Assembly (NCBI GenBank): GCA_910575405.1
Contig: CAJTER010000025.1
Span: 1-63,179, forward strand
From: Clostridia bacterium
GTDB taxonomy: Bacteria; Bacillota; Clostridia; Peptostreptococcales; Anaerovoracaceae
DNA length: 63,179 nt
Reading direction: 5' to 3'
A program made the position numbers and the translations under genes. Below, one piece after another: positions 7,743-15,516 of the stretch (positions within the stretch are counted from its first letter, which is position 1; each line of letters begins with the position of its first letter). The notes below the pieces were generated by a model. That model saw nothing but the letters and a program-made list of their open reading frames with translations, did not search any database and had not been told where the DNA came from.

Positions 7743-8306
7743 ATGAGAATTGAACTAAAAGAAGCAGGAATCCTACCTAAGGATGAAATACTGGAAATGG
7801 CCCGGGGGCAAAAATCGGTTATTCTGGGCGGTGCAGAGCCGCTGAAGCGAACTGGAATTCTGGATCTGATCAAAAAACTGAAAAACGAAGAAATTATTTT
7901 GGAAACAGAAGGAACAGAGCTTGCTCCTATGGCAGAAAAGCTGAAAAAGGCAGGTCTCACATGTGTGGCAATCCGGGTCAATACCATGCGTCATACCCGC
8001 TACAAAAAGAGCCATGAGGATGGTGATTTAAACAAAGTCATCGAAGGTATCAACAAGGCTGTCGATCATCAGCTGAAGGTGAGACTCCTGGTTTCACTGG
8101 AAAAGGGATTCAGCGACGATGAAATCCTGGACTTTGTGCAGCTTACTTTCCAGCATGACTATGAAATCGTATTCCTTCCCACCATGCCATATGAGGAAAT
8201 CAAGGAAAAGATGAGGCTGCGCCCGGTAGAAGGCGATTTTGGAGATGTGGAAATGTTCAAATACGCTGCGGCCAGAGGAAAAATCGGATTCCTGAAACAA
8301 GTATAA
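7743..8306 (+). CDS. MoaA-like protein lacking radical SAM cysteines
   Basis: This 187-residue protein has AGGAGG before its ATG and is complete. Its order of motifs follows the MoaA/radical SAM core after the cluster: VILGGAEPLKRTGILDLIKKL recalls TGGEPLLR-DLxxLI; KLKKAGLTCVAIRVNT recalls AGLDRVNVSLDT; and KVRLLVSLEKGF and FLPTMPYEE recall later strands. The N-terminal CX3CX2C loop is absent, as are the C-terminal MoaA cluster cysteines, so SAM cleavage is not expected. It may bind a MoaA-like ligand or be a decayed paralogue under some constraint. It follows the HutD-like gene by 37 bases. Confidence 0.6.
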   Translation: MRIELKEAGILPKDEILEMARGQKSVILGGAEPLKRTGILDLIKKLKNEEIILETEGTELAPMAEKLKKAGLTCVAIRVNTMRHTRYKKSHEDGDLNKVIEGINKAVDHQLKVRLLVSLEKGFSDDEILDFVQLTFQHDYEIVFLPTMPYEEIKEKMRLRPVEGDFGDVEMFKYAAARGKIGFLKQV

Positions 8307-8381
8307 AAACATAAAGCCAGGAAAGGCGGCGCGCTTTTGCAGGTTGAGCCGAGACAGTAAGGTGGAGTTTTTCAAAAGAAA

Positions 8382-8414
8382 AAAGGGCTGATTTATCATA
8401 AAAATCGGCCCTTT
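8382..8414. terminator. bidirectional terminator
   Basis: AAAGGGCTGAT (8382-8392) pairs with ATCGGCCCTTT (8404-8414) with one G-T pair. It lies between the converging MoaA-like and BFD-type genes, with an A-run on the left and TTTAT on the right. Confidence 0.65.
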
Positions 8415-8425
8415 ATAATTGTGCA

Positions 8426-8605
8426 TTATTTGATGACTAATCGATCTAAGATTTCATCAATTCGTTCGATACAGCCTCCGCATACGGAGCCAGCTTCTGT
8501 TTCTTCTAAAATGTCTTCATAAGTCTGCGCACCATTATGAATAGCTTCTTCAATCTGCCCATAAGATACAGATTTGCAGATGCAGACGAGATCTTCTCTG
8601 TCCAT
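8426..8605 (-). CDS. BFD-like [2Fe-2S]-binding protein
   Basis: This is a 59-residue protein with the BFD-like fold pattern: CIC at residues 8-10 and CGGC at 42-45, the four cluster ligands of Bfd-type ferredoxins. GGGAGG precedes ATG 8605; the longer upstream frame is not needed. Proteins of this type are small electron carriers or regulators of iron release. It has no linked partner here and is converged upon by the upstream genes. Confidence 0.8.
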   Translation of the reverse strand: MDREDLVCICKSVSYGQIEEAIHNGAQTYEDILEETEAGSVCGGCIERIDEILDRLVIK

Positions 8606-8707
8606 AAACCGGTTTCCTCCCTTGATAAAAATTCTATACTCATACATTAACCCGATTAAGGAAGTTTATACATAAAAGCTTCTCAATTTAATTTCTGCAA
8701 GTTCTTC

Positions 8708-9433
8708 TTAAATTTCTTCGATCAGATAAACTCCTTCTAACTGCCCGAAGGAATCAACTGCCTGAGAATGGGTCATATTTTTGGGCAGAATCATGGAAAG
8801 GTGAAAGGCAATACCGCCCGCTGTAAGAGGACGGCTCTGGCTCAGATGCGTGTTATAAAAAGCAGTATCCAGGGTGCGGATGTATTTGGTAAAAGCCCGG
8901 AAATGATCCAGCGAATCAATCTCAATATAAAGATCAATTACCTTTGAACGCTTATAAAAATAAGTCTCCACTTTGGGCAGAAGCGCAAGGCTCGTGAAGA
9001 TCAGGGCAGCGGCAATAACAGCGCCGGAATAAAAGCCAATACCCAGGGCAAGCCCCAGGCAGGCAGAGGCCCAAAGCCCTGCAGCTGTCGTAAGACCCTT
9101 GATTTTGTGGCGGCCCGTTACAAGGATGGTGCCCACGCCTAAAAAACCGACACCAGTAATGACCTGCGCTCCCAGCCTAGCCGGATCTCCACTGCCGTAG
9201 ATTTGACAGATATAGTCGTTCGTAAGCATAGCTAGCGCAGCCCCGACACATACCAGAATATGAGTTCGAAACCCCGCAGGATGGCGGTTCGCTCCCCGTT
9301 CAAGACCAATAATGCCGCCGAAGATAACGGCAAGTATCAGCCGCAGGGCAGTAGAAAACAGGTTAATATCGTAAAAACAGTCAGGCAAAGAAAAGGAGCC
9401 CAGATGATATAAAAAATCTCCAAGTGCAGACAT
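8708..9433 (-). CDS. MgtC/SapB-family membrane protein
   Basis: A 241-residue protein with an AGGAGG site before ATG 9433. The MgtC block is clear: RLILAVIFGGIIGLERG, then HPAGFRTHILVCVGAALAML, then LGAQVITGVGFLGVGTIL. About four transmembrane helices span residues 20-155, and a C-terminal ACT-like cytoplasmic domain follows. Family members are linked to growth at low Mg2+ and to regulation of membrane ATPases; which applies here cannot be told. Confidence 0.9.
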   Translation of the reverse strand: MSALGDFLYHLGSFSLPDCFYDINLFSTALRLILAVIFGGIIGLERGANRHPAGFRTHILVCVGAALAMLTNDYICQIYGSGDPARLGAQVITGVGFLGVGTILVTGRHKIKGLTTAAGLWASACLGLALGIGFYSGAVIAAALIFTSLALLPKVETYFYKRSKVIDLYIEIDSLDHFRAFTKYIRTLDTAFYNTHLSQSRPLTAGGIAFHLSMILPKNMTHSQAVDSFGQLEGVYLIEEI

Positions 9434-9536
9434 AACAAAACCTCCTATTAATACTCTCCATTATATGCAAAAAGATCCGGAGGCGCAAGCAGGGAAGAGA
9501 ACTGTTTTGTGCAAATGCAAGGAATTCTGGAAATAG

Positions 9537-9565
9537 CCTGTATTTTGTGATAAACTGAATACAGG
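9537..9565 (+). promoter_or_regulatory. 8-base inverted repeat before the Fic-like gene
   Basis: CCTGTATT (9537-9544) and AATACAGG (9558-9565) are perfect inverted repeats separated by 13 bases, ending just before the AAGGAGG site. They surround GATAAACT, a possible -10. The arrangement suits an operator or a small leader hairpin. Confidence 0.45.
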
Positions 9566-9582
9566 AACACAAGGAGGGTGCC

Positions 9583-10305
9583 ATGTATCAGGAATTATTA
9601 AAGCAGAAAGTGGATTTAGGGCTGCGAAAACCATATAAAGGAAAAACGGCTGCCAAAATTAAAAGGCTGAATGAATTAGATTATATATACGGGGCCATGT
9701 CGCTGGACGGGTCCGAATTTTCACGCAGAGATATTGAAGGTATGATGGAAGGTGAGATGCCGGGTACAGCTGCCTTGAAGGATTGCGTGTTTGTAAAGAA
9801 TTACTTAAATACCCTGGAAATGATGCGGGATTGCCTGGAGCTCAAATGCAGTCTGGATAAGAGGCTGCTGCTGAAGTTTTACGAATGCCTTACGGGAGAG
9901 GCCTCCGAATTCAGAAAAAATACGCTTACTATGGTGGATTTTAAACATGTTCCGCCTCACCACGCGGATGTGGAACAGCTTTTGAGTCAACTGCTGCAGA
10001 ACGCTTACAAGGACTGTAAAAATGAAATACGCAGCGCCTCTAGGATCCACTGCGGCATCGTTTCACTTCATCCCTTTTCTGAATACAGCGAAGTGATGGC
10101 GCGCCTGGCCATGAATTATTTTCTGGAAGAAAAGGGATTCCTGCCAGTTGCTCTGGGCTATAACAGGAAGGAATACGTTATGACTATGATAGAGTGTCTC
10201 AAGGACAAAGATGACGCGCTCTTTTTCTGGGGGCTTGAACGGGCTGAATACAACAAGCAGGTACAGGTTCTGCAGATTGTACAGATGGATGAAGATGAGG
10301 ATTAA
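9583..10305 (+). CDS. Fic-domain protein with degenerate active site
   Basis: The protein has 240 residues and a strong AAGGAGG site. Fic features appear in order: an inhibitory-helix-like segment GAMSLDGSEFSRRD near residue 38 (LDG where SxxxEGN is usual), MVDFKHVPPHHADVEQLL (the flap strand), IHCGIVSLHPF, then ARLAMNYFLEEKGFLPV. The catalytic HPFxxGNGR motif reads HPFSEYSEV: H163, P164, F165 and E167 remain, but the G-N-G-R positions are Y-S-E-V. ATP binding for AMPylation would be impaired. The fold is otherwise intact and the frame is open, so it may be a pseudoenzyme rather than a decaying gene. Confidence 0.75.
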   Translation: MYQELLKQKVDLGLRKPYKGKTAAKIKRLNELDYIYGAMSLDGSEFSRRDIEGMMEGEMPGTAALKDCVFVKNYLNTLEMMRDCLELKCSLDKRLLLKFYECLTGEASEFRKNTLTMVDFKHVPPHHADVEQLLSQLLQNAYKDCKNEIRSASRIHCGIVSLHPFSEYSEVMARLAMNYFLEEKGFLPVALGYNRKEYVMTMIECLKDKDDALFFWGLERAEYNKQVQVLQIVQMDEDED

Positions 10306-10340
10306 GCGGGAAGCCGTGCAGCTCACAAAAAATTTTCGAT

Positions 10341-10379
10341 AAACAGTATATAACACTTGACAAGTGTTATATACTGTTT
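10341..10379. promoter_or_regulatory. 39-bp perfect palindromic operator
   Basis: Two 19-base arms (10341-10359 and 10361-10379) are exact reverse complements around a single A. The palindrome covers the -35 element and the whole spacer of the promoter at 10357-10385. It is the expected kind of site for the YtrA-type GntR repressor encoded immediately downstream. Confidence 0.8.
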
Positions 10380-10385
10380 TATACT
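10357..10385 (+). promoter_or_regulatory. sigma-A promoter of the GntR-ABC operon
   Basis: TTGACA (10357-10362), a 17-base spacer and TATACT (10380-10385). It is almost wholly buried in the palindrome, so binding of a dimer there would block RNA polymerase. This implies autorepression. Confidence 0.75.
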
Positions 10386-10408
10386 GTTTACAACAAAGGA
10401 GAAATAAC

Positions 10409-10780
10409 ATGAAGCTGATTATTAATAACTCTTCATCCCAGCCCATTTACGATCAAATCGCGGGGCAGATTAAGGCGAAGATTATGGACGGCACAGCAAA
10501 GGAGGGCGACATGCTTCCCTCAGTCCGTTCTTTGTCAAAGGATTTAAAAATCAGCGCCCTGACGGTCAAGAAGGCCTACGATGCATTGGAGCGCGAAGGC
10601 TTTGTCAATACGGTTCACGGAAAAGGCAGCTTTATTGCAGGCACCAGTCCGGAGCTCTGGTTGGAGGAGCGCAGGAAAGAAGTGGAATCGGATCTGGAAC
10701 AGGCGGTTTTTAAGGGAAGACGCTATGGCATGGACGACGAGGAGTTGAAAGCATTATTTGAGCTGATTATGGAGGAATGA
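10409..10780 (+). CDS. YtrA-subfamily GntR repressor
   Basis: This 123-residue protein has the GntR helix-turn-helix (PIYDQIAGQIKAKIM, then LPSVRSLSKDLKISALTVKKAYDALE) and only a short C-terminal extension, as in the YtrA group. AAAGGAG lies eight bases before ATG 10409; the longer frame starting at 10364 lies inside the palindrome. YtrA-type regulators usually repress an ABC transporter encoded in the same operon, and here the ATPase gene begins four bases after its stop. Confidence 0.9.
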   Translation: MKLIINNSSSQPIYDQIAGQIKAKIMDGTAKEGDMLPSVRSLSKDLKISALTVKKAYDALEREGFVNTVHGKGSFIAGTSPELWLEERRKEVESDLEQAVFKGRRYGMDDEELKALFELIMEE

Positions 10781-10784
10781 AACG

Positions 10785-11636
10785 ATGCTGGTTGAACTGG
10801 AACATGCAAAAAAATCTTACAAGGACTTTCACTTGGAATGCTCGCTGAAGTTAAAAAAAGGAATGATAAGCGGCCTGGTAGGGCAGAATGGAGCGGGCAA
10901 GAGCACCACTTTTAAAATGATTCTGGGGCTTACACCTGCAGACAGCGGAAGGGTTCGCGTTTTGGGGCAAGACTTAAAGCCGGGAGAAACAGCGGACAAA
11001 CGGAAAATCGGAGCAGTCCTTTCCGACAGTGGCTTTGGCGGACATATTACCATCAGCCAGGCGGCCTCAATTTTAGATGCAGCTTATGAAAATCTGGATC
11101 GGCAGGCTTTTTTATCAGCCTGCGAAAATTGCGGTCTGCCTTTTGATAAAAAGATCAAGGAGTTTTCCACCGGCATGAAGGCAAAGCTGAAGGTTCTAAT
11201 CGCTATATCCCATGAAGCGCCCCTTTTAGTTCTGGATGAGCCTACAGCGGGATTGGATGTTATTGCCAGGGATGAGATTTTGGATCTGCTGAGGGACTAT
11301 ATGGAGGAAGAAGGACGGGGCATCCTTATCAGTTCCCACATTTCCAGCGATCTGGAGAGTATCTGTGATGATATTTACATGATTCATGATGGCCGGATTC
11401 TCTTTCATGAAGATACAGACGTCATCCTCAGTGACTACGGAATCCTGAAAGTGGAAGATGAGATGTACGAATCCCTGGAAAAGGAATTCATCCTGTGTGT
11501 AAAAGAGGAGAGCTACGGCTATTGTTGCCTTACAAGCAAGCGGCAGTTTTACGAAGAAAATTACCCGGCGGTCATAGCCGAGAAGTGTGGAATTGATGAA
11601 ATAGAAACTATGTTGATCAGGGGGGAATTGAAATGA
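10785..11636 (+). CDS. ABC transporter ATP-binding protein
   Basis: This 283-residue ABC ATPase has Walker A GQNGAGKST, signature EFSTGMKAKLKVL (a variant of LSGGQ common in this family), Walker B LLVLDEPTAGLD and an H-loop ISSHISSDLE. It overlaps the permease start at 11633 by four bases. With the permease and the GntR regulator it forms a YtrA-type export or stress-response system. The substrate is unknown; relatives respond to cell-wall-active peptides. Confidence 0.9.
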   Translation: MLVELEHAKKSYKDFHLECSLKLKKGMISGLVGQNGAGKSTTFKMILGLTPADSGRVRVLGQDLKPGETADKRKIGAVLSDSGFGGHITISQAASILDAAYENLDRQAFLSACENCGLPFDKKIKEFSTGMKAKLKVLIAISHEAPLLVLDEPTAGLDVIARDEILDLLRDYMEEEGRGILISSHISSDLESICDDIYMIHDGRILFHEDTDVILSDYGILKVEDEMYESLEKEFILCVKEESYGYCCLTSKRQFYEENYPAVIAEKCGIDEIETMLIRGELK

Positions 11637-12286
11637 AAGCCTTATTCTTAAAAGATCTGTATGCGTTAAAGGAATCCAGAATGCTGCTGGTGCTGACCGT
11701 GTTTCTGGCACTGGTAATGGGCTGTATGGGAAACATCGCCTTTGTGCAGAGCTATGTGGCTGCTATTTCCGCAGTTTTAGTGCTCAATGTCATTAACTAT
11801 GATGAGCTGGATAATGGATATTCCTTTTTATTTACTCTGCCTATTTCCAGAAGGCAATATGTTATGGAAAAGTATGGATTTGGGCTGACCACAGCATTTG
11901 CAGGGTGGTGCGCGATTTTGATTCTGTCAAAGCTGGCCTCACTTTTTTCAACGGAAAGCCTGGGAATGGCAGGCTGGATGGTTTCCGTCTGCGTTCTCTT
12001 TGCCATGCTGCTGATGCAGGCTCTGCTTATTCCGGTTCAGTTCAAGTTTGGCGGGCAGAAGGGAAAGATCGCGATATTGCTGGTATTTGCCGCTTCCTTT
12101 GGATGTGCAATGTTCGTTGTGAAAGTGATCGGAGGTTCACTGGATGAGGGATTTTTGATGCTGTGGGAATTTTTCTCAGAATGCAGTCTCCTTCAGATCC
12201 TGGGGACTGGAATTGTGGCCATTGCAATTGCCGGGGCTGTTTCCTTTTTCTGCAGCCTGCGGATTATGGATCACAAAGCATTTTAA
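11633..12286 (+). CDS. ABC-2 type membrane permease
   Basis: A 217-residue membrane protein with about six hydrophobic helices and the start MKALFLKDLYALKESR typical of the ABC2_membrane_5 type permeases. The ATPase gene overlaps it by ATGA. It has no separate substrate-binding domain, which favours an exporter or a bacteriocin/antibiotic resistance role, by inference only. Confidence 0.85.
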   Translation: MKALFLKDLYALKESRMLLVLTVFLALVMGCMGNIAFVQSYVAAISAVLVLNVINYDELDNGYSFLFTLPISRRQYVMEKYGFGLTTAFAGWCAILILSKLASLFSTESLGMAGWMVSVCVLFAMLLMQALLIPVQFKFGGQKGKIAILLVFAASFGCAMFVVKVIGGSLDEGFLMLWEFFSECSLLQILGTGIVAIAIAGAVSFFCSLRIMDHKAF

Positions 12287-12330
12287 TGGAGCCCTCGGCA
12301 GTCTAAAAGCTATGAAAGTAAGGAGAAGTT

Positions 12331-13197
12331 ATGAGTATTTATCTGGAAACCTTTCGGTTTCCCGAGGATGAGGCGCAGGCCGTTCATTTTCTTTGGGATG
12401 AAAAAGCAAAAAAATCCTGCTATACCAGTTATTATCCTTTTAAGATTCTGTCTTCAAAGGGCTTTGAGCGCATTGATTTTGAGGAGATCACCATCCTTCA
12501 TGGAGGAAACGGGTGCGGCAAGACCACGGCTCTCAACGTGATAGCCGAAACTCTGGGGCTGCAGAGGAAAAGCCGCTTTAATCAATCCGCCTTTTTCAGG
12601 GATTATACCGAATTGTGCGTGTATGAAGAGATGGAGGCTGTGCCGGAAGGAAGCTGCATCATTACCAGCGATGATGTATTCGATTATATGCTGGATATCC
12701 GGGCGCTCAATGAGGGAATTGACGAAAAGCGAGAGGAACTGTTTTCCGAGTATACGGAGCTGAAATATTCGGATTTCCAGCTCGACTCCATGTCCCAATA
12801 TGAGCAGCTGAAAAAGATAAACAGAGCCAGGAGCAAAACCCAGTCCGGGTATGTCAAAAGTTTTCTTATGGATAATGCAAGGGAGCGTTCCAATGGAGAG
12901 ACAGCGCTCATGTACTTTTCAGAAAAGCTGGTAAAGCCTGGGCTCTATTTGCTGGATGAGCCGGAAAACAGCCTGTCAGCAGAAAATCAGATAAAACTTC
13001 AATTCTTTTTAGAAGAGGCAGCCCATTATTCGGGCTGCCAGCTTGTGATTTCGACCCATTCACCCTTTCTTCTGGCAATGCGGGGTGCGAAAATTTACGA
13101 TTTGGACGAGGAGATCGTAGATGTAAAACAATGGACAGAGCTTCCCAATATCCGCTGTTACTACGAATTTTTTAAGCAGCGGGCGGATGAGTTTTAG
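12331..13197 (+). CDS. AAA-family ATPase (ABC/RecF-like fold)
   Basis: This 288-residue protein has an AAGGAG site. Walker A is LHGGNGCGKTT, the signature region includes ARERSNGETALMYFSEKL, Walker B is LYLLDEPENSL and the H-loop is VISTHSPFLL. The compact layout without a coiled-coil arm resembles COG3910-like predicted ATPases. It follows the ABC permease by 44 bases and may be cotranscribed, but nothing shows a shared function. Confidence 0.8.
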   Translation: MSIYLETFRFPEDEAQAVHFLWDEKAKKSCYTSYYPFKILSSKGFERIDFEEITILHGGNGCGKTTALNVIAETLGLQRKSRFNQSAFFRDYTELCVYEEMEAVPEGSCIITSDDVFDYMLDIRALNEGIDEKREELFSEYTELKYSDFQLDSMSQYEQLKKINRARSKTQSGYVKSFLMDNARERSNGETALMYFSEKLVKPGLYLLDEPENSLSAENQIKLQFFLEEAAHYSGCQLVISTHSPFLLAMRGAKIYDLDEEIVDVKQWTELPNIRCYYEFFKQRADEF

Positions 13198-13229
13198 GCT
13201 CTTTCCAGCAGGAGTTTAAGATGAACGCT

Positions 13230-13925
13230 TTACTCTAAAATCCTGCCATCTGTAGAAATGGTCACCACCTGCCAGGGCAGGAATTTTCCGCTTGCCTGAA
13301 GCGCATTTTTGACAGCCATTTCAATGCCGCCGCAGCATGGAACTTCCATGCGGGCAATGGTAAGGCTTTTAATATCGTTTTGCTTTATAATTTCCATCAG
13401 CTTTTCCGTGTAATCCACAGGGTCCAGCTTTGGGCAGCCTATGAGGGTGATTTTTCCTCTCATAAATTCGCTGTGAAAGTTTCCATAAGCATAAGCCGTA
13501 CAGTCAGCTGCAATGAGAAGGTTCGCCTTTTCAAAGTAAGGTGCGTTTACCGGGGCCAGCTGGATCTGGACAGGCCACTGTCTGAGCTGCGTAGGTACTG
13601 TCTGAGCGGCTGTTTCTGCTGGTTCAAAATGATGGAGCGCTTTTGATTCCGTACCAGGACATCCGCAGGCAAGAGGGGCATCCACAGCTTTCTGTTGCTT
13701 TGCCTTGACCGCAGCTTCATCGTAAGGAGCCGCTTCCCTCTCGACAAAGGTGATGGCGCCCGTGGGACAGGCAGGAAGACAGTCTCCCAGACCGTCACAA
13801 TAGTCATCCCGCAAAAGCTTCGCTTTTCCATTCACCATGCCGATTGCATCCTCATGGCAGGCATCTGCACACAGACCGCAGCCGTTGCACATTTCTTCAT
13901 TAATTTCAATAATTTTTCTTATCAT
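13230..13925 (-). CDS. 4Fe-4S dicluster ferredoxin with C-terminal redox domain
   Basis: The 231-residue product starts with two 4Fe-4S motifs, CNGCGLCADAC and the altered CDGLGDCLPACP, followed by a linker and a C-terminal domain containing CGCPG, IAADCTAYAYG, LIGCPKLD and EVPCCGG. Such proteins are common in anaerobes beside a Crp/Fnr regulator and are presumed electron carriers or sensors. I chose ATG 13925 because GGAGG lies eight bases before it; the in-frame ATG at 13940 overlaps that site. It is divergent from the Crp/Fnr gene at 14022, and a palindrome centred at about -41.5 of its probable promoter suggests direct activation. Confidence 0.85.
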   Translation of the reverse strand: MIRKIIEINEEMCNGCGLCADACHEDAIGMVNGKAKLLRDDYCDGLGDCLPACPTGAITFVEREAAPYDEAAVKAKQQKAVDAPLACGCPGTESKALHHFEPAETAAQTVPTQLRQWPVQIQLAPVNAPYFEKANLLIAADCTAYAYGNFHSEFMRGKITLIGCPKLDPVDYTEKLMEIIKQNDIKSLTIARMEVPCCGGIEMAVKNALQASGKFLPWQVVTISTDGRILE

Positions 13926-13949
13926 AATGGTATCCTCCATATCATGTTC

Positions 13950-13978
13950 TTGACTTGGTGGCCTTAGTTTAATATACT
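13950..13978 (+). promoter_or_regulatory. sigma-A promoter of the Crp/Fnr gene
   Basis: TTGACT (13950-13955), 17 bases, TATACT (13973-13978), 43 bases before the Crp/Fnr ATG. The palindrome at 13994-14007 lies downstream of the probable start of transcription, which suits autorepression. Confidence 0.65.
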
Positions 13979-13993
13979 TTGGAACATAAGTAT

Positions 13994-14007
13994 GTTGTAA
14001 CTACAAC
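13994..14007. promoter_or_regulatory. Crp/Fnr-type operator GTTGTA-AC-TACAAC
   Basis: Perfect six-base arms flank two bases. On the minus strand TAAACT (13971-13966) would be the -10 of the ferredoxin gene, placing +1 near 13959 and the palindrome centre at -41.5, the class II activator position. One site could thus activate the ferredoxin gene and repress its own regulator gene. Confidence 0.6.
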
Positions 14008-14021
14008 GAAATGGAGAAAAA

Positions 14022-14678
14022 ATGAATTATTTTTTTATTGCAGATACGATCCTGTTTCAGGGGATGAGTCCGGCGGAGACAGAACAGATGCTGACTTGTC
14101 TGTCAGCTAAAACAAAAAAATTTGAAAAAAACCAGGCAATCTGCCGAATTGGAGATCGCATCAGCGCTATGGGCCTGGTACTGTCCGGCGCGGCGAATAT
14201 TATAAGGCATGATGTGTGGGGAAATCAGGCGATTTTGGATCATGTGCAAAGAGGGCAGGTTTTTGGAGAAACGTACGCCTGCCTCAGGGAAGAACCGATG
14301 ATGGTGGATGTAATTGCATCAGAAAAAACAGAAATTTTATTTTTGGCCGTGAACCGAGTCATGGAAACCTGTTCTTCTAACTGCAGCTTTCACAGCAGGC
14401 TGATTCGCAACTTGATTTATACGCTGGCAAAACGAAATCTGGCGCTGACCAGTAAAATGGATCATATTACTCCCAGAACCATTCGAGACCGAGTCCTTTC
14501 CTATTTATCCGCCCAATCGGTTCGGCAGGGCAGTTATACCTTTGAAATTCCATTTAACCGGCAGCAGCTGGCAGATTATCTTTCTGTCGATCGGAGCGCC
14601 TTGTCCGCGGAGCTGTCCAGACTTCAGAAAGAGCAGCGCATTTCCTTTCAAAAAAACAAATTTACCCTGCATTTGTAA
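14022..14678 (+). CDS. Crp/Fnr-family transcription regulator
   Basis: This 218-residue protein has a cyclic-nucleotide-binding-like beta barrel (residues 10-110) and a C-terminal winged helix (FNRQQLADYLSVDRSALSAELSRLQKE). It lacks the N-terminal cysteine cluster of Fnr; scattered cysteines in CSSNCSF could respond to redox but this is a guess. Its divergent partner is an Fe-S ferredoxin gene, as is common for HcpR/Fnr-like regulators of nitrosative or redox stress in anaerobes. Confidence 0.88.
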   Translation: MNYFFIADTILFQGMSPAETEQMLTCLSAKTKKFEKNQAICRIGDRISAMGLVLSGAANIIRHDVWGNQAILDHVQRGQVFGETYACLREEPMMVDVIASEKTEILFLAVNRVMETCSSNCSFHSRLIRNLIYTLAKRNLALTSKMDHITPRTIRDRVLSYLSAQSVRQGSYTFEIPFNRQQLADYLSVDRSALSAELSRLQKEQRISFQKNKFTLHL

Positions 14679-14724
14679 AAATACAGGGCTTTCTTTTCTT
14701 TCTTTTTCAATAAGCCGAAGGGCT

Positions 14725-15297
14725 CTATGCAGTGGCATCCAGATAGCGGCCTTTTTCCTCCTGCTGGAGTCCCACCTGGAATTTTGCGGCCAGCTGTTCC
14801 TGCAGAGTGGTACCCTTTGTAACCGTGCGTGTCGTACCGCCGGATATATACGGAGTCCCGCATTCCGGGCAGATGGCAGTATGATAAGTTACCGACTGAC
14901 TAACCACAGTACGTCCTTCCCTCTGAGCCTTAGCCTGCTCACGGACAACATGCTCACCTTCATGGGAGCGCACGGCACTGGCTGCATTTTCAGGGCGAAT
15001 ATTAGTAGGTGTTTTAAAGGAAACGCCAGGGTCATCCGATCCGTCCTTGTACTTTCTGTTTTCACAGGTCTGACATTCATAACGGTCAAAATTGTTCCGA
15101 TTATCTGCGCCCCTGCCATTTGTCTTTTCTGCGCCTTCACGGTTTATTCCGGAAACATCGGGAATCTGATTTTCTCCATGTTCTCCGTAAAAGAGCTCTC
15201 CGCTTACTGGCTTTTGAGTCTGGCCTATATTTTTATTCTGGGGCGGGAGATACGACCCATTTCCATAATGATGGATATTTAACGCTGTATGGATCAT
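14725..15297 (-). CDS. SprA-related putative zinc metalloprotease
   Basis: A 190-residue protein with AAGGAGG before ATG 15297. The core is AASAVRSHEGEHVVREQAKA, which contains HEGEH, an HEXXH zinc-protease motif, followed by VVSQSVTYHT and ICPECGTPYISGGTTRT. Two CXXC pairs (CQTC and CPEC) may bind a structural metal. The N-terminal third is low-complexity and hydrophilic and there is no signal peptide. SprA-related proteins are widespread but not well characterised. Its promoter is at 15344-15372. Confidence 0.65.
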   Translation of the reverse strand: MIHTALNIHHYGNGSYLPPQNKNIGQTQKPVSGELFYGEHGENQIPDVSGINREGAEKTNGRGADNRNNFDRYECQTCENRKYKDGSDDPGVSFKTPTNIRPENAASAVRSHEGEHVVREQAKAQREGRTVVSQSVTYHTAICPECGTPYISGGTTRTVTKGTTLQEQLAAKFQVGLQQEEKGRYLDATA

Positions 15298-15343
15298 AAG
15301 AATTCCTCCTTTCCATTGAGTATTGAAAAATTAAGATATCCTT

Positions 15344-15372
15344 ATTTTAGCATAGTTGTTTTCCAGGGGCAA
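15344..15372 (-). promoter_or_regulatory. promoter of the SprA-related gene
   Basis: On the minus strand TTGCCC, 17 bases and TAAAAT with TG two bases upstream (extended -10) precede the gene by about 47 bases. Confidence 0.55.
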
Positions 15373-15445
15373 GAAGGATTCAGAAAAATCAAGTTAGGAA
15401 ACCGGCAAGATGCAGGAAATTACAGCGCCGCTGCAATTCCCTGTA

Positions 15446-15474
15446 TTGACATACCTTTCCAATCATTGTATCAT
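15446..15474 (+). promoter_or_regulatory. sigma-A promoter of the AIM24 gene
   Basis: TTGACA (15446-15451), 17 bases and TATCAT (15469-15474), 42 bases before the start codon. Confidence 0.65.
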
Positions 15475-15516
15475 AAATTGTAAAATAATGACGCGGATCA
15501 GACGAAGGAGGTTACA

